Source: Bathynomus jamesi
Lineage: Eukaryota; Arthropoda; Malacostraca; Isopoda; Cirolanidae
Reading direction: 5' to 3'
NCBI GenBank assembly: GCA_023014485.1
Contig: JAJOZX010009098.1
Span: forward strand, 62,001 to 126,000
Length of the DNA: 64,000 bases
The position numbers were made by a program, and so were the translations under genes. This document shows, piece by piece, positions 34,261 through 44,482 of the stretch. The notes beneath the pieces are model-generated. The model did no database searches, was not told where the DNA came from, and saw nothing but the letters and a program-made list of their open reading frames with translations. Each line of letters starts with the position of its first letter. The stretch's first letter is position 1.

Positions 34261-35549
34261 ATGGCGCGTTTCATCCATCCATGTAGTTCACAATGCTATA
34301 AATCGGAACTGTCCCTCTTTGATATGCCCCCACTCAGGTCTCTGTTGAGCATAGCGACTTTATTACAATTAACCTATTAAACGCAATTAGTTCGCCGAGT
34401 GCCCCTGTAGAATTCGTGATACCCAGCTCAGGCCTTTACTTTTTTGACCCGAGCTGCGTGCACATGTACGCTAAACTGTGTATAGCCCATTCTGATACAA
34501 CGGATTGCGATGATAGTTACTCCGCGTACCCTGAAACCAACTTTTTACACTCCATATTCAGCCAGTGTGAGGTGTATTTAAATCAGGTTAACATCTCGGC
34601 AGGAACGGGGTATTATCACCTACGAGCCTATCTGGAAAATGTCCTCAACTTTTCAGAAGAAACGAACGACACCTTTCTAACCGCCGAGGGATATTACCAT
34701 ACTAAAGATGAAAATGGTATAAAGGATAAATTTAAAAATTCTGAAAAAAAGATATACGAATGTTTTTGACGTCTTCATACAGATTTCACATTCCAGGAGA
34801 AACTGCTTATGAACGGGGTGGATATGAAGTTGAAGCTTACCCGCACGATTCCTGAGATCTGCATAAATCTGGGGTCTGATCAAGAAGAGGGCGCGAAACC
34901 CGTTGTGATTCACATAATGGAGGCGTATTTGCGTATACGCCGAGTGAAATTAAGTTCGCCAAAACAAATAGATTGAGAAAGACTTAATACACGCCACAGT
35001 AAAATACCCAATTAACAGGGTACAGATCAAACTATACACGGTGCCCGCCGGGTTGGCCTCGAAGCAACTAGAAAACGTGGCCCTTGGAGTTCTACCTAAA
35101 AGGATATTAATTGGAATGCAGGACCACGCCTCGACGAATGGAAAATATAAAAAGAGTGCCTTTAAATTCGAGAATTTCGGCCTTAAAAATATACTCTATA
35201 CGTAAATGGCATCGCTTTGGGAGGACTATGATTACGGACTACTCATCAGACGCTGTGTTCCCGCTCTGCGCGAGAGCTTATAGTAGTCTGGCTCATAAAC
35301 AGGTGCTGTGACGAGCTTGGGTTTGGTGTAACGCAGAAAGAATTTGTCGAAGAATTTAACATTTATTCATTTGATATTACGCCTGACTTGTCTGCTGGCG
35401 TAAATACGCACTTAAGTCCACAACAGAGTGGGAATATCTCAGTCAGGTTGGAATTTGCCAAGCCTATAGACGCCTTAGTGTACTCGTGTACCTCGAATCA
35501 AGCACTAATAGAAGTTGATCGTTTCAGGAACGTGGTCACAGACTTTTAA
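34261..35549 (+). pseudogene. Polinton major capsid protein (double jelly-roll type), broken
   Basis: The ATG is followed by CYKSELSLFDMPP, a conserved start of this family. Then come PSSGLYFFDPSCVHMYAKL and NFLHSIFSQCEVYLN, followed by YYHLRAYLENVLNF. Toward the C terminus are KLTRTIPEICINLGS, YPINRVQIKLYTVPAG and IEVDRFRNVVTDF before TAA. It has several frameshifts (about 34340, 34770, 34970, 35190 and 35300) and would not make a capsid protein. Length before decay was about 430 codons, near the family norm. Confidence 0.75.
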
Positions 35550-35550
35550 A

Positions 35551-36044
35551 ATGGACGCGAATACACTCCAGAGAGTAATGAAAAGTGACCGTTTCACACG
35601 CTCAAATTTATCGGTGTGTTTGCGAAGAATGAAATATTGAAGTTGCCAACTACGAGAAACTGGTACGGGATTATCGTTAACACCGACATTTGGGGGTGAG
35701 GGGATTCATTGGTTTGCAATCTATTTTAAAAATAGGGAAAGAATGTACTATTTTGACTCACTCGGCGCTCAGCCCTGGAATGATTCTGTGGTTGTGCATT
35801 TATCGAACAGATACATGTACCTGAGATTGTATGGAACCCGTATCGCCTTCAAGGATATTATAGTAACACGTGCGGCATGTACGCCCTCTCATTTCTCATG
35901 CACATGTCACGTGGGAAGGGATTTATACATTTTTTTAAATTATTCAATTTGTGCATGTTTTCACCATTTAATAAATTAAATGAAAATACGATGTGTTTTG
36001 TTCTTAACCCCCCAAAAAAACTACTTACATTAGTTCCCCGATGA
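35551..36044 (+). pseudogene. Polinton adenain-type cysteine protease, broken
   Basis: Begins one base after the capsid stop. It has WYGIIVNTD, then GIHWFAIYFKNRERMYYFDS with the catalytic His and Asp, and after a frame change SNTCGMYALSFLMHM with the catalytic Cys. Frameshifts lie near 35615, 35690 and 35850. Proteases of this type mature the capsid in adenoviruses and Polintons. The last gene of the recognisable block; no DNA polymerase B or packaging ATPase is found in the window. Confidence 0.75.
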
Positions 36045-36447
36045 CCTGGCACTCGTTGGACCTCTGTGTTCAGGTCGCTGGTTTGGCTGTGCGGTAAAGC
36101 AGCCATATCATTTATTCCCCTTTCATCAAAACGAAAAGTAGCTATAACACGATCAAGTTCCGCATCGGTCCTATAAAGTTAAGTAAAAATAAAGTTTAAT
36201 TAAAGAGCTACAATAAGAGAAAATGCCACGAATTTTAAAAATTATAATAAAAAGCAGATATCCTGACAGTTTTCAAAAGTATGAGTGCTAAGACAACGTC
36301 TGCTAACATCGGGTCTCGATCCCGCCAGCAATTCTTAAAAGTTTTGGTAATTTTAAAATCCTATCTGTAGAACTTTCTATAAATTTTTAAATTATCGAGA
36401 AAAGTATTATTAAAGCTCCACCATATATATATATATATATATATATG

Positions 36448-37437
36448 CAGGGCCGGATCTAGAAGTTGCGAGGCCCTAGGCAGATCTAGAAATTGCGAGG
36501 CCCTAGGCCTATATATATGAAAATATGGACTTAATTATCGGTACTATACCAGCAATATTAGAATCCCGCATAGGCAGGAGATGAGTCAAGAACCAAGATG
36601 GAGGCGACTCACCTTAAACAGCGACCCCATATAAAAATGGGATTAATTATGCTGAGGAAGAAGAAGATTATAGGCAGAACTATGCCAGCACTTAAATATT
36701 AAACCAAACCAAAATAATCACGCATGGAAATTGTATAAGAAATATAAATAAACCATACAAATAAGTATAAATTATAATATGAATCAAGATTTGTATCGAA
36801 AATATAAGACAATGATTTCTAAGATTTATATAATATTATAGGTAATGACTTTCCATAGTATACAAACGTTTTTCATATGTGATGTAAAAGAGATGTTGAC
36901 ATTTCATTTTTTATAATAGTGAGCGATCGACTTATCAGGCTAAATATTAATGCTTTAATATTTGGTTCAGATGCTCCTTGAATATTACAGCAATGCTTTT
37001 CTACTTTTCTTCGAGCTAAACTCTTCAATTAATTGAGAATAATCTAATGAATTTGTTATATCGTTTTCTATTGATAACATAGCTAATGATTGCAATCTCG
37101 CTTGAGACATGGTGGAACGCAAATATGTTTTAATAAGTTTGAGACGCGAGAAACTTCTTTCAGCCGAAGCAACAGTAACTGGGATGGTTAATACTATTCG
37201 AAGTGCAACATAAACATTAGGATAAATCTCACTTAGTTGTTTTTGCACTATATAAACAAGGGCATTTCCGACATCTGTTTTCTCAGGTATAAACCTGCAA
37301 AGTACTTTAAGTTCTTCATAGAGTTCTAAATCATTAATATCACTTGAACAGAACGCGCAAAACGGCTTGAGCGAGGCCCCCTTTGGCGCGAGGCCCTAGG
37401 CGATCGCCTAGTTCGCCTATAGCTAAATCCGGGCCTG
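36448..37437 (-). mobile_element. hAT element remnant in (TA)n tract, 990 bp
   Basis: Ends CAGGGCCGGATCTAG and CTAAATCCGGGCCTG. The exact 8-bp duplication TATATATG is at 36440-36447 and 37438-37445. GCGAGGCCCTAGGC repeats lie just inside both ends. The minus strand keeps a hAT dimerisation domain (36985-37248). A short piece of a non-LTR tail is nested near 36590-36670. Confidence 0.85.
36985..37248 (-). pseudogene. hAT transposase C-terminal dimerisation domain
   Basis: Reads TIPVTVASAERSFSRLKLIK and SQARLQSLAMLSIEND, the hallmark C-terminal block of hAT transposases of the ZMYM1-like type. The N-terminal zinc finger and catalytic core are absent from the 990-bp element. Further remnants may continue toward 37360 (ELKVLCRFIPEK). 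Confidence 0.8.
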
Positions 37438-37445
37438 TATATATG

Positions 37446-37452
37446 TGTGTGT

Positions 37453-37493
<41 letters not shown>

Positions 37494-37678
37494 TAGATGC
37501 CGAAATAACCACGAAGGAAACAGACAATAATTAAAAACGTAATGGGATTAATTTTTTCGTTGTAGAAAAATTCAGAATAAAAGGAAATTAGATTACTAAT
37601 TATAAACGAGAAAAATACGCCATGGTTAGGTTGGGCTAGGTTAGGCTATATTATTATAAACGATAAAGAGTCCTGGGC

Positions 37679-37727
<49 letters not shown>

Positions 37728-38340
37728 CTATGTTAGGTTAGACTATATTATGTCCCGGTTAGGTTCAATTGTGTTAGGTTAGGTTAGGCTATACAGTATT
37801 ATGTCCCGGCTAGGATATGATAGGTTAGGGTATATTATGGCCGGTTAGGTTCAGTTGTGTTAGGTTAAGTTAGGTTAGGTTATATTATTATAAACGAGAA
37901 TGATTCCTGGGATTTTTTTTTTCGTTGTAGAAAAACTCAGAATTAAAGGAAATTAGAATACTAAATAAATTATAAACGGGAAAGAATCCACCATGGTTAG
38001 GTTAGGCTAGGTTAGGCTATAGTATTATAAACGATAGAGTCCTGGGCCGATATATATATATAGGATAGGTTAGGTTAGGCTATATTATGTCCCGGTTAGG
38101 TTCAATTGTGTTAGGTTAGGCTAGGTTAGGTTAGGCTATATTATGTCCCGGCTAGTATATGATAGGTTAGGTTGTACTATGGCCGGTTAGGTTCAGTTGT
38201 GTTAGGTTAGGTTAGGTTATATTATAAACGAGAATGTTAGGTTAAGTTATATTATTATAAACGAGAATGAGTCCTGGGATTAATTTTTTCGTTATAGAAA
38301 AATTCAGAATAAAGCTAGGTTAGGTGGGAAGCTCTTTAAA
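37446..38340. repeat. ~370-bp tandem repeat rich in GGTTAGG, with (TA)n
   Basis: Two long units, about 37548-37915 and 37916-38310. Each has TTCGTTGTAGAAAAA, then AGTCCTGGGCCGATATATA, then TATTATGTCCCGG and ATGGCCGGTTAGGTTCAG in the same order. Runs of GGTTAGG are spread throughout but do not form a clean telomeric array. (TA)n at 37681-37725. Non-coding. Confidence 0.75.
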
Positions 38341-38376
38341 TTATCGAGAAATGTACAAATAAAAACACATTATATA

Positions 38377-38997
38377 CAGTGGAACCTTGCTTAACGAGTG
38401 CCTCGTATAACGAGAAATTCGTATAACGAGCCAAAAGAATGGGGGAAAATTACCTTGCATAACGAGCGACACTTTGCTTAACGAGCAAAATATTTCGTCA
38501 AAATTTAAAGCGTAGACAAAAACAAATGTCTCTAGACAGTTTCCTCGTGAAAAAGGATCCAAAAGAAAGTGAAAGTGCCTCTAAAAAATTTAAAGCTAGT
38601 GACTGTGAGCTCGTCGAGAATGTTATTGCATTGAACGAAGACGATTCTCCTCCTTCCCTCAATAACCCTCTCCTCCTCCCCTGTCTCTTCATTTCCTTTG
38701 CGTGCGTCAGGAGCACCTTCTCTCTTCGTAAGTTATTTATAAATTTCACCGTTTACTAATTATTTACATTCTCTTTTGGGTTAATTTTTATTAATAATCT
38801 TTTCATTTCATGCAATAATAATTTAAAAAACGCCTTTAAATATCATTATAATTATTATTTTAAGTATTTTTTAAGCATGGAACGCATTATCATATTTTAC
38901 ATTGATTCCTATGGAAAAAATTGCCTTGCTTAACGAGCATTTTGCATAACGAGCACAATTCGGGAACGAATTATGCTCGTTAAGCAAGGTTCCACTG
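38377..38997. mobile_element. pogo/Tigger-type non-autonomous element, 621 bp
   Basis: Perfect inverted termini CAGTGGAACCTTGCTTAACG and CGTTAAGCAAGGTTCCACTG. TA flanks (38375-38376 and 38998-38999). Subterminal TATAACGAG/CTTAACGAG repeats. The interior frame at 38526 (MSLDSFLVKKDPKESES) may be a Tigger transposase remnant. No DDE core. Confidence 0.85.
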
Positions 38998-39017
38998 TAT
39001 ATATATATATATATATA

Positions 39018-39583
39018 CCGGGTGTCCGAGAATTATCTGTACAATTTTTGGCTGTTATTAAAAGTCAACCATGAAGTGTAGAAATTCCAGTGTTGTCCCA
39101 TTTTACAGAGAAACTCATTAAGTTTTTTCTGATAACAAGTTTTGACAAGTTTTTTCTTTTTTGTACGCGGGTGACAGACATTGTGATTTAAAAGCAAGAA
39201 TCAGAGCTGCTATTGAGCGAATTGATGTGGATATGCTGCAGCGTACATGGCAACATTTGGATTATAGATTGGATGTTTTGCGAATAACTGATGGTGCACA
39301 TATCGAATGTTTGTAACAACGTTACTTTAATAAAAGAAACTTTTGAAAATACAGATTCTAAATAATCTTGTTTAAGAATTTTACGTGTGTTATCAAGAAT
39401 TTTATTAAAAGATGAAATTGTACAGATAATGTTCGGACACACTGGAATTTCTAAAAAACTTGTCAAACTTGGTATCAGAAAAACTTAATGAGATTCTCTA
39501 AAATGGGACAACACTGGAATTTCTACACTTCATGGTTCACTTTTAATAACAGCCAAAAATTGTACAGATAATTCTCGGACACC

Positions 39584-39586
<3 letters not shown>
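39018..39586 (+). mobile_element. Tc1/mariner-type internal-deletion element (GGTGTCCGAGAATTAT family), copy 1
   Basis: Inverted ends GGGTGTCCGAGAATTATCTG in (TA)n flanks. Inside lies a second, shorter inverted match. On the plus strand (39190-39317) is the last part of an IS630-type transposase: AIERIDVDMLQRTWQHLDYR and then GAHIECL. Copy 2 at 56951-57487 is in opposite orientation relative to this coding piece. Confidence 0.8.
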
Positions 39587-39628
<42 letters not shown>

Positions 39629-39632
39629 TATA

Positions 39633-40348
39633 CAGGGTGGACCGTAAGTTTCCATACATAGGAAAAATAAACATTTTTTTATGGACAACCATTTTTATTT
39701 ATATAATATGCTCTACATGGTTGCCATTGTTTTGAAAACACATTTCAATACGTGTTCCCCACTGTTGATGAACACGCATTAGCACAGTTGACGTTATGCT
39801 TGTAATGGCGTTGGTGATACGTTCCTTTAGATGATTTATGTCTCGTATCTTTTCCTGATACACCATGGCCTTCAAGTGCCCCCAAAGATAGAAATCAAGG
39901 GGGGTGAGATCTGGGGATCTGGGAGGCCACTCCACAGGACCACGCCGACCAATCCAAGCATCCGGAAACTGCTGATCCAAATACCGACGCACGTGAAGAC
40001 CATAATGAGGTGGAGCTCCATCTTGCTGGAAGTAAACTGGGAAGTTACCTTCCTCGTTTAGCAGGGATGGGAAAATCTCTTCTTGCAACATGTTAAGATA
40101 CCTTTCGGCATTAAGATTTCCACTGACAAAAATTGGTCCAATAATTCTGTCACCCCATATCCCGGCCCACACCATCACTTTACCGGCACCTTGCATCTTC
40201 GTCGGACTCAGCCAGTTAGGGTTAGCATTACTCCAATAACGTATGTTTTGCCGATTAACCTCTCCATTGACGTAAAAATTTGCTTCATCAGTAACATAAA
40301 AACAAACGTTTAATTTTTCCTATGTATGGAAACTTACGGCCCACCCTG
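39633..40348 (-). mobile_element. IS630/mariner-type element lacking the N-terminal domain
   Basis: Ends CAGGGTGGACCGTAAGTTTC and its complement (one G/C difference), set directly in (TA)n tracts. It encodes most of the catalytic domain on the minus strand (39699-40320). Confidence 0.85.
39699..40320 (-). pseudogene. IS630/mariner-type transposase catalytic domain, uninterrupted
   Basis: Read from the element edge the frame gives VTDEANFYVNGEVNRQN (first Asp), KVMVWAGIWG, then YFQQDGAPPHYGLHVRRYLD (second Asp) and WPPRSPDLTPLDFYLWGHLK (third Asp), ending GNHVEHII. All three catalytic Asp are present with no stop for about 205 codons. The DNA-binding HTH half is absent, probably deleted with the original start, so the element is non-autonomous. 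It is the cleanest mariner-like frame in the window, implying fairly recent activity. Confidence 0.85.
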
Positions 40349-40566
40349 TATATATATATATATATATATATGCCGAAACAACCACGAAGGAAAAAGAGAA
40401 TAGTTAAAAATATTTTTCACTTCGTTTTATTACGGCTTTTTATAAATTAACGCTGATTGAAACGTTATATATAGACCGAGAATAAACAGAAACTAGTTTT
40501 CAAAACGCATTTATCGTGGCCTTTTATAAGTTAACATTGAATGAGCGGCAGAATATAATCACTTAC

Positions 40567-40739
40567 ATTTCAAATGAGTTGTCCGTTGGATCTTGCAATC
40601 TATCGCAACTTTCTGCAACAGTCTGCGTGGATAGAAGTTCATTCCGATCTGCAGCGTTGAAAAGGTGGAGCGCAGCTGATGGGTAGAAATCTTGATCTTC
40701 AAACAAATCGGGAGAATTGTAGAACGATAACTGACTCAT
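40567..40739 (-). CDS. First coding exon of an unidentified gene
   Basis: The ATG at 40739 opens MSQLSFYNSPDLFEDQDFYP, then 37 further codons rich in Asp/Glu and Ser. It ends at a consensus splice donor (AAAT|GTAAGTG at 40566). It lies 43 bases after an initiator placed correctly behind a TATA box. The composition (acidic, aromatic) recalls activation domains of transcription factors, but I recognise no family. No downstream exon was found on the minus strand below 40560, where transposons fill the sequence. Best candidate for a host-type gene in the window. Confidence 0.45.
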
Positions 40740-40777
40740 AGTATATATTTGAAAAGCACTAAGCGAAAAAAACATAT

Positions 40778-40813
40778 GAACTGAGGCTCTGAGATGAACT
40801 GATCCCTTTTATA
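40778..40813 (-). promoter_or_regulatory. TATA box plus initiator
   Basis: On the minus strand TATAAAA (40813-40807) is followed, 31 bases from its first T, by the A of an initiator TCAGTT (40784-40779). The leader to the ATG is about 43 bases. Spacing is the arthropod optimum. Function is inferred. Confidence 0.6.
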
Positions 40814-41050
40814 AAGGGGGCTTGTGACCAACCCACAACACACGATTCGCGAGCTTCCTATTGGTTATTAGTGAATTTTGGGCTGGGCTTAACGCGTAGG
40901 CCTGCATAGCGGCCAAACAGAGGTCATGGGCTCCTCCCACAGGGCTGTGATGGTTGCCCCGTGAAATGTGGGACTTGTCAGATATGCCTATTCGTGGAGA
41001 GACGAGAAATGCTTTGTTTTTTTATCTTGTATTCGACCGAGAGAGAGAGA

Positions 41051-41103
<53 letters not shown>

Positions 41104-41651
41104 TGGGGACGGTTTGTGAATCGGTTTATGGCTCTGAAATATAAAAGTGAGGTAATTTCAGAATCAATTAACCATGAAGAAAACCGCTGTAAAAGTTTAT
41201 TGGGGTCCCTGCGTTATCGTACGATACAATAAATAAATTTTTAAAAAATAATCTACGCCTCATCATGTGACTTTTCAGAGGAAATTGAAGACACGTGTGG
41301 GTGAAAATAAAGCGAATTATGGTACCCCTCTAATTAGCTTCGTAAAATTTATTAGGCCCTGTAAATTAAATTGTCTGGAACTGGAAATGGTTTTTAAAAA
41401 AATATCACCTCAACTTTTCACAAAGACTCGTTTAATTATAGCTATTTAAAACTCGACCTTCTCATGGCACGTATAATTAATGACCCGATGCTGAGTCATA
41501 TAATTTAATGGTGCATGCCTTATCTCGAATCTTGGCAACCAGAGAAACGGCAATAAAGAATTAGATAAACATTTCTCGTACTAATTTTCTTTTTGTTGTT
41601 GAAAAACTGAATATCAGACGTTTCAAATTTTATTTTTAAATGTGAACGAAG

Positions 41652-41685
<34 letters not shown>
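40814..41685. repeat. Spacer with (GA)n at 41039-41099
   Basis: The dinucleotide tract GA is nearly perfect for 60 bp. No gene is recognised in the rest. (TA)n occupies 41655-41685. Confidence 0.6.
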
Positions 41686-41688
<3 letters not shown>

Positions 41689-42274
41689 GGATATTCAAAA
41701 TGATTCACCTGATTTCAAATGAGAATATTTTTTAATGTTACAAATACAGAGTGATTTGTGATACATCAACCAAAAGAAAAACTGTCCAAATTTGTCTCTC
41801 TCACCTCATAAATGCTCTATGTGACTTCCCCTAGTTACACGAGCAACGTCGACACGATATTCGAATTCCTCCCATACTCGCTCCAGCATGTCCGTTGTCA
41901 CTGACTCTACGGCAGTAACAATGCGAGTTCGGAGCTCATCCAAAGATGGGCAACGGTGGCACGTACACAGTATCCTTAACGTACCCCAAAGGAAGAAGTC
42001 GCACGGTGTAAGATCCGGCGACCTAGGGGGCCAGCTGTGGAGCACCAAGTCATGGGGCCCACTGCGACCAATCCAACGGCGAGTGAGCACTTCGTTGAGG
42101 AAACGGCGAACATCCAAATGCCAATGAGGCGGCGCCCATCTTGCTGGAAAATGTAGTCGGTGATCTTGTAAAACTCGGAGATTTCCTCTTTCATGTGGTG
42201 TATGCCAGTTGATGCACGGTTGATAGGTACGGAAGTATTCTCAGTTGAAATCGGATGAATCATTTTTAATAGCC

Positions 42275-42277
<3 letters not shown>
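41686..42277 (-). mobile_element. Tc1/mariner-type remnant, better copy of 9476-10042
   Basis: Ends CAGGGATATTCAAAATGATT and AATCATTTTTAATAGCCCTG within (TA)n flanks. The minus strand reads IFQQDG (second Asp), then in a shifted frame RRWIGRSGPHD, then WPPRSPDLTPCDFFLWG (third Asp) and GSHIEHL. It lacks the N terminus and has at least two frameshifts. The equivalent copy at 9476 has lost a further segment. Confidence 0.8.
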
Positions 42278-42306
<29 letters not shown>

Positions 42307-42311
<5 letters not shown>

Positions 42312-42490
42312 GGAATTAGCGGGTTTTACATTGATATAAAATAATTTAAAAGAATAATTATCAGAATTGGGAGAGGCTGAGTTAATTAATACAATTTGAC
42401 GTGATTGTTAGTTATAAATTTTGCGTATACTTCTTGTACTAATTTTTTTATAGTTTTCAGAATTTTTTTAGATGAACTTTTTTCCAGGAA
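42307..42490. other. No gene seen
   Basis: AT-rich spacer. Confidence 0.3.
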
Positions 42491-42494
42491 CTGT

Positions 42495-42860
42495 ACACAT
42501 ATAGGCTTTCTTTGGTTAACCCATCGATTGCTCCCGAATTGTTCATTCTGACGACTGTCACTCTTTTCACCCCACCCTAGACCTACTTTTTAACGGGGAT
42601 GTGTGTGTGTGTGTATATATATAAAAGTGGGCGCGCGAGAGGTAGAGAGCGAGAGGGAAGGAGAGAGCGAGAGAGAGGGAGGGAGAGAGCGAGAGGGAGA
42701 GAGAGAGAGACTGGTTACCCATTTATCTACCATTCGTGAAAGATGTTTACACTCCACCTTAGACCTACAGTTTAACACGGATCATTAGGTTACCCTGGCT
42801 ACCAGCCGTCGAAGGACGCGCCGCCACCGGGTCTCGATCTCGATGCATATAATCGTGTGT
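42495..42860 (-). repeat. tRNA-derived SINE fragments with (GT)n and (GA)n
   Basis: On the minus strand, GAACAATTCGGG (42550), TCTAAGGTGGAGTGTAAAC (about 42760) and CGAGACCCGGTGGCGG (42830) match parts of the SINE at 11683-11965. (GT)n at 42600-42614 and (GA)n at 42645-42711 interrupt them. At least two partial copies appear to be joined. Confidence 0.55.
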
Positions 42861-42956
42861 GAGTAATATTTTATGGGCGTACAGACGGGTGTGTACGTGC
42901 CAAAACGAAGTATACACTGTGCCAACTGGCTGATAGTGCCTGGGGGCACTGGCTGA

Positions 42957-43562
42957 TTAGGGGCCCATAAGACAACGTCCGCTCGGCTGAAGTCTTAATA
43001 TGCGCTTGGCTCCTGTCAAGCGAACACCTCTCTTCCTCTCTCTCCTTCTCCTCTCTTTCTCTTCGGGGATAACCCGCCTCCAAGTTGCATAACCCTTGTT
43101 GCTCTTGCAACAACCCCCCAAAGGGGGTGCCTTGCAACAAGGGTGGTTTGGCACTGGTGCCAGGGGGGTTGGCGCTCTTGCAACATTGATCAACATTTTC
43201 AATTGCACTGCTCTCTCTCTCTCTCCTTTTGCGCCCATGCTACTGATCTTGGCTGTGAAGCTTCTCTGAATCCCTTCTAGCTGTCTAATGTCTTCTTTTT
43301 TATATGGGCATGTTAGGACCGAGCAGTATTCCAATTTGGGTATGATTAGTGTTTTCAGTAGAGGAATCATTATATTCCTATCCCTTCGTTTAAAGGTTCT
43401 CAGTATCTGCCCAGTTATTCTCTTTGCTCCGTTTACTGCTGTCTTAGTTTGTGTTCCAAACTTCGCATCATCAGTCATTACAACCCCTAAATCTTTTGCA
43501 GGGCCATTTCTCGCATTTTGGGGCTCTAGACAAGATTTGTTTTTGTGGCACCCAACCCCCAT
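42957..43562 (-). pseudogene. Non-LTR reverse transcriptase fragment (thumb/C-terminal region)
   Basis: The minus-strand frame reads AKDLGVVMTDDAKFGTQTKT, then RITGQILRTFKRRDRNIMIP and PKLEYCSVLTCPYKKEDIRQ. This is the segment after the polymerase palm in CR1/Jockey-type elements. Downstream (lower coordinates) is a TTGCAACA-rich 3' region like that at 474-868. The palm with its YADD/FADD motif is absent. Confidence 0.75.
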
Positions 43563-43616
43563 TAGCTGATCATTTGCCAGATATGCATCAAAACATCTGC
43601 CTCACATACGTATAAT

Positions 43617-43663
<47 letters not shown>

Positions 43664-43899
43664 GTGTGTCCGTAAAGTCATGGTGGGATTTAAATAGCTA
43701 TATTATTGCAACGAAACATGATAATGAGATGAAAAATAGGCAAATTGAAGAAACAACTCTAAAGAATAACTTTATTTAACGTAGTTCGATATGGGCTCCT
43801 CTGGTAGCCCTGCAGACATCTAGGCGGTGATTCAATTCCAGCCACACGCCCAAGAACATCAGGAGTGACGGATGCGATAGCTTCCGTGATTCGCTCGTG

Positions 43900-44270
43900 C
43901 AAGTGATGAATATCCCTAATGGGTACACTCTACACGCTTTGCTTGACGTAACCCCACAAATAAAAGTCCAAAGGTGTCAGGTCCGGAGAGCGTGGAGGCC
44001 ATGGCTTCCATCCTCCTCTTCCTATCCATCTCTGTGGAAATTTTTCATTAAGGAATTCTCGAACAACGTTGGCATAGTGCGGAGGAGCACCATCTTGCTG
44101 AAAGATGACATTATTGTCAATAAATTGGGGTACTGCAAAATGTTCCAACATAGCGAGGTAGTTGTGTGACGTCACAGTGGGTTCCGCGAAGAAAAATGGG
44201 CCAATCACTCGATCTCGTGCTAGAGCACACCACACATTAACTTTCGGGCTATTACGCTCATGTTCAACAT
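43900..44270 (-). pseudogene. IS630/mariner-type transposase fragment
   Basis: The minus-strand frame at 44235-43930 reads WCALARDRVIGPFFF, then NVIFQQDGAPPHYANVVREF (second Asp) and WPPRSPDLTPLDFYLWGYVK (third Asp). It then runs out of frame. The first Asp and N terminus are not readable. Same broad clade as 39699-40320 but clearly a different family. Confidence 0.75.
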
Positions 44271-44291
44271 AGGCATGTGGACAGCCTAGAC

Positions 44292-44482
44292 CAGTGGTTC
44301 TTAACCTTTTACTACCATGCCCCCTCTAGGAATTAGTCCTTCCCTCCACGCCCCCCTTCAATCAAAATAACATTCTCAATAACTTCTCAATATTAGCCCA
44401 TGCTCTCGTTAAGAGAATAACAAATACAATTAGAGAAATTCCTGTTTCTAGGGGGGCGCGCCCCCATGGTTAAGAACCACTG
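44292..44482. mobile_element. hAT (Charlie-like) MITE, 191 bp
   Basis: Inverted ends CAGTGGTTCTTAACC and GGTTAAGAACCACTG. Exact 8-bp duplication GCCTAGAC at 44284-44291 and 44483-44490. Inserted in the mariner element 43662-44813. Confidence 0.9.

Noticed and set aside
37548..38310. Telomere array
   Set aside because: TTAGG words are mixed with other sequence in a 370-bp unit. No pure head-to-tail run exists.
40954..41232. Open frame with a long Arg-Glu repeat
   Set aside because: Produced by the (GA)n microsatellite.
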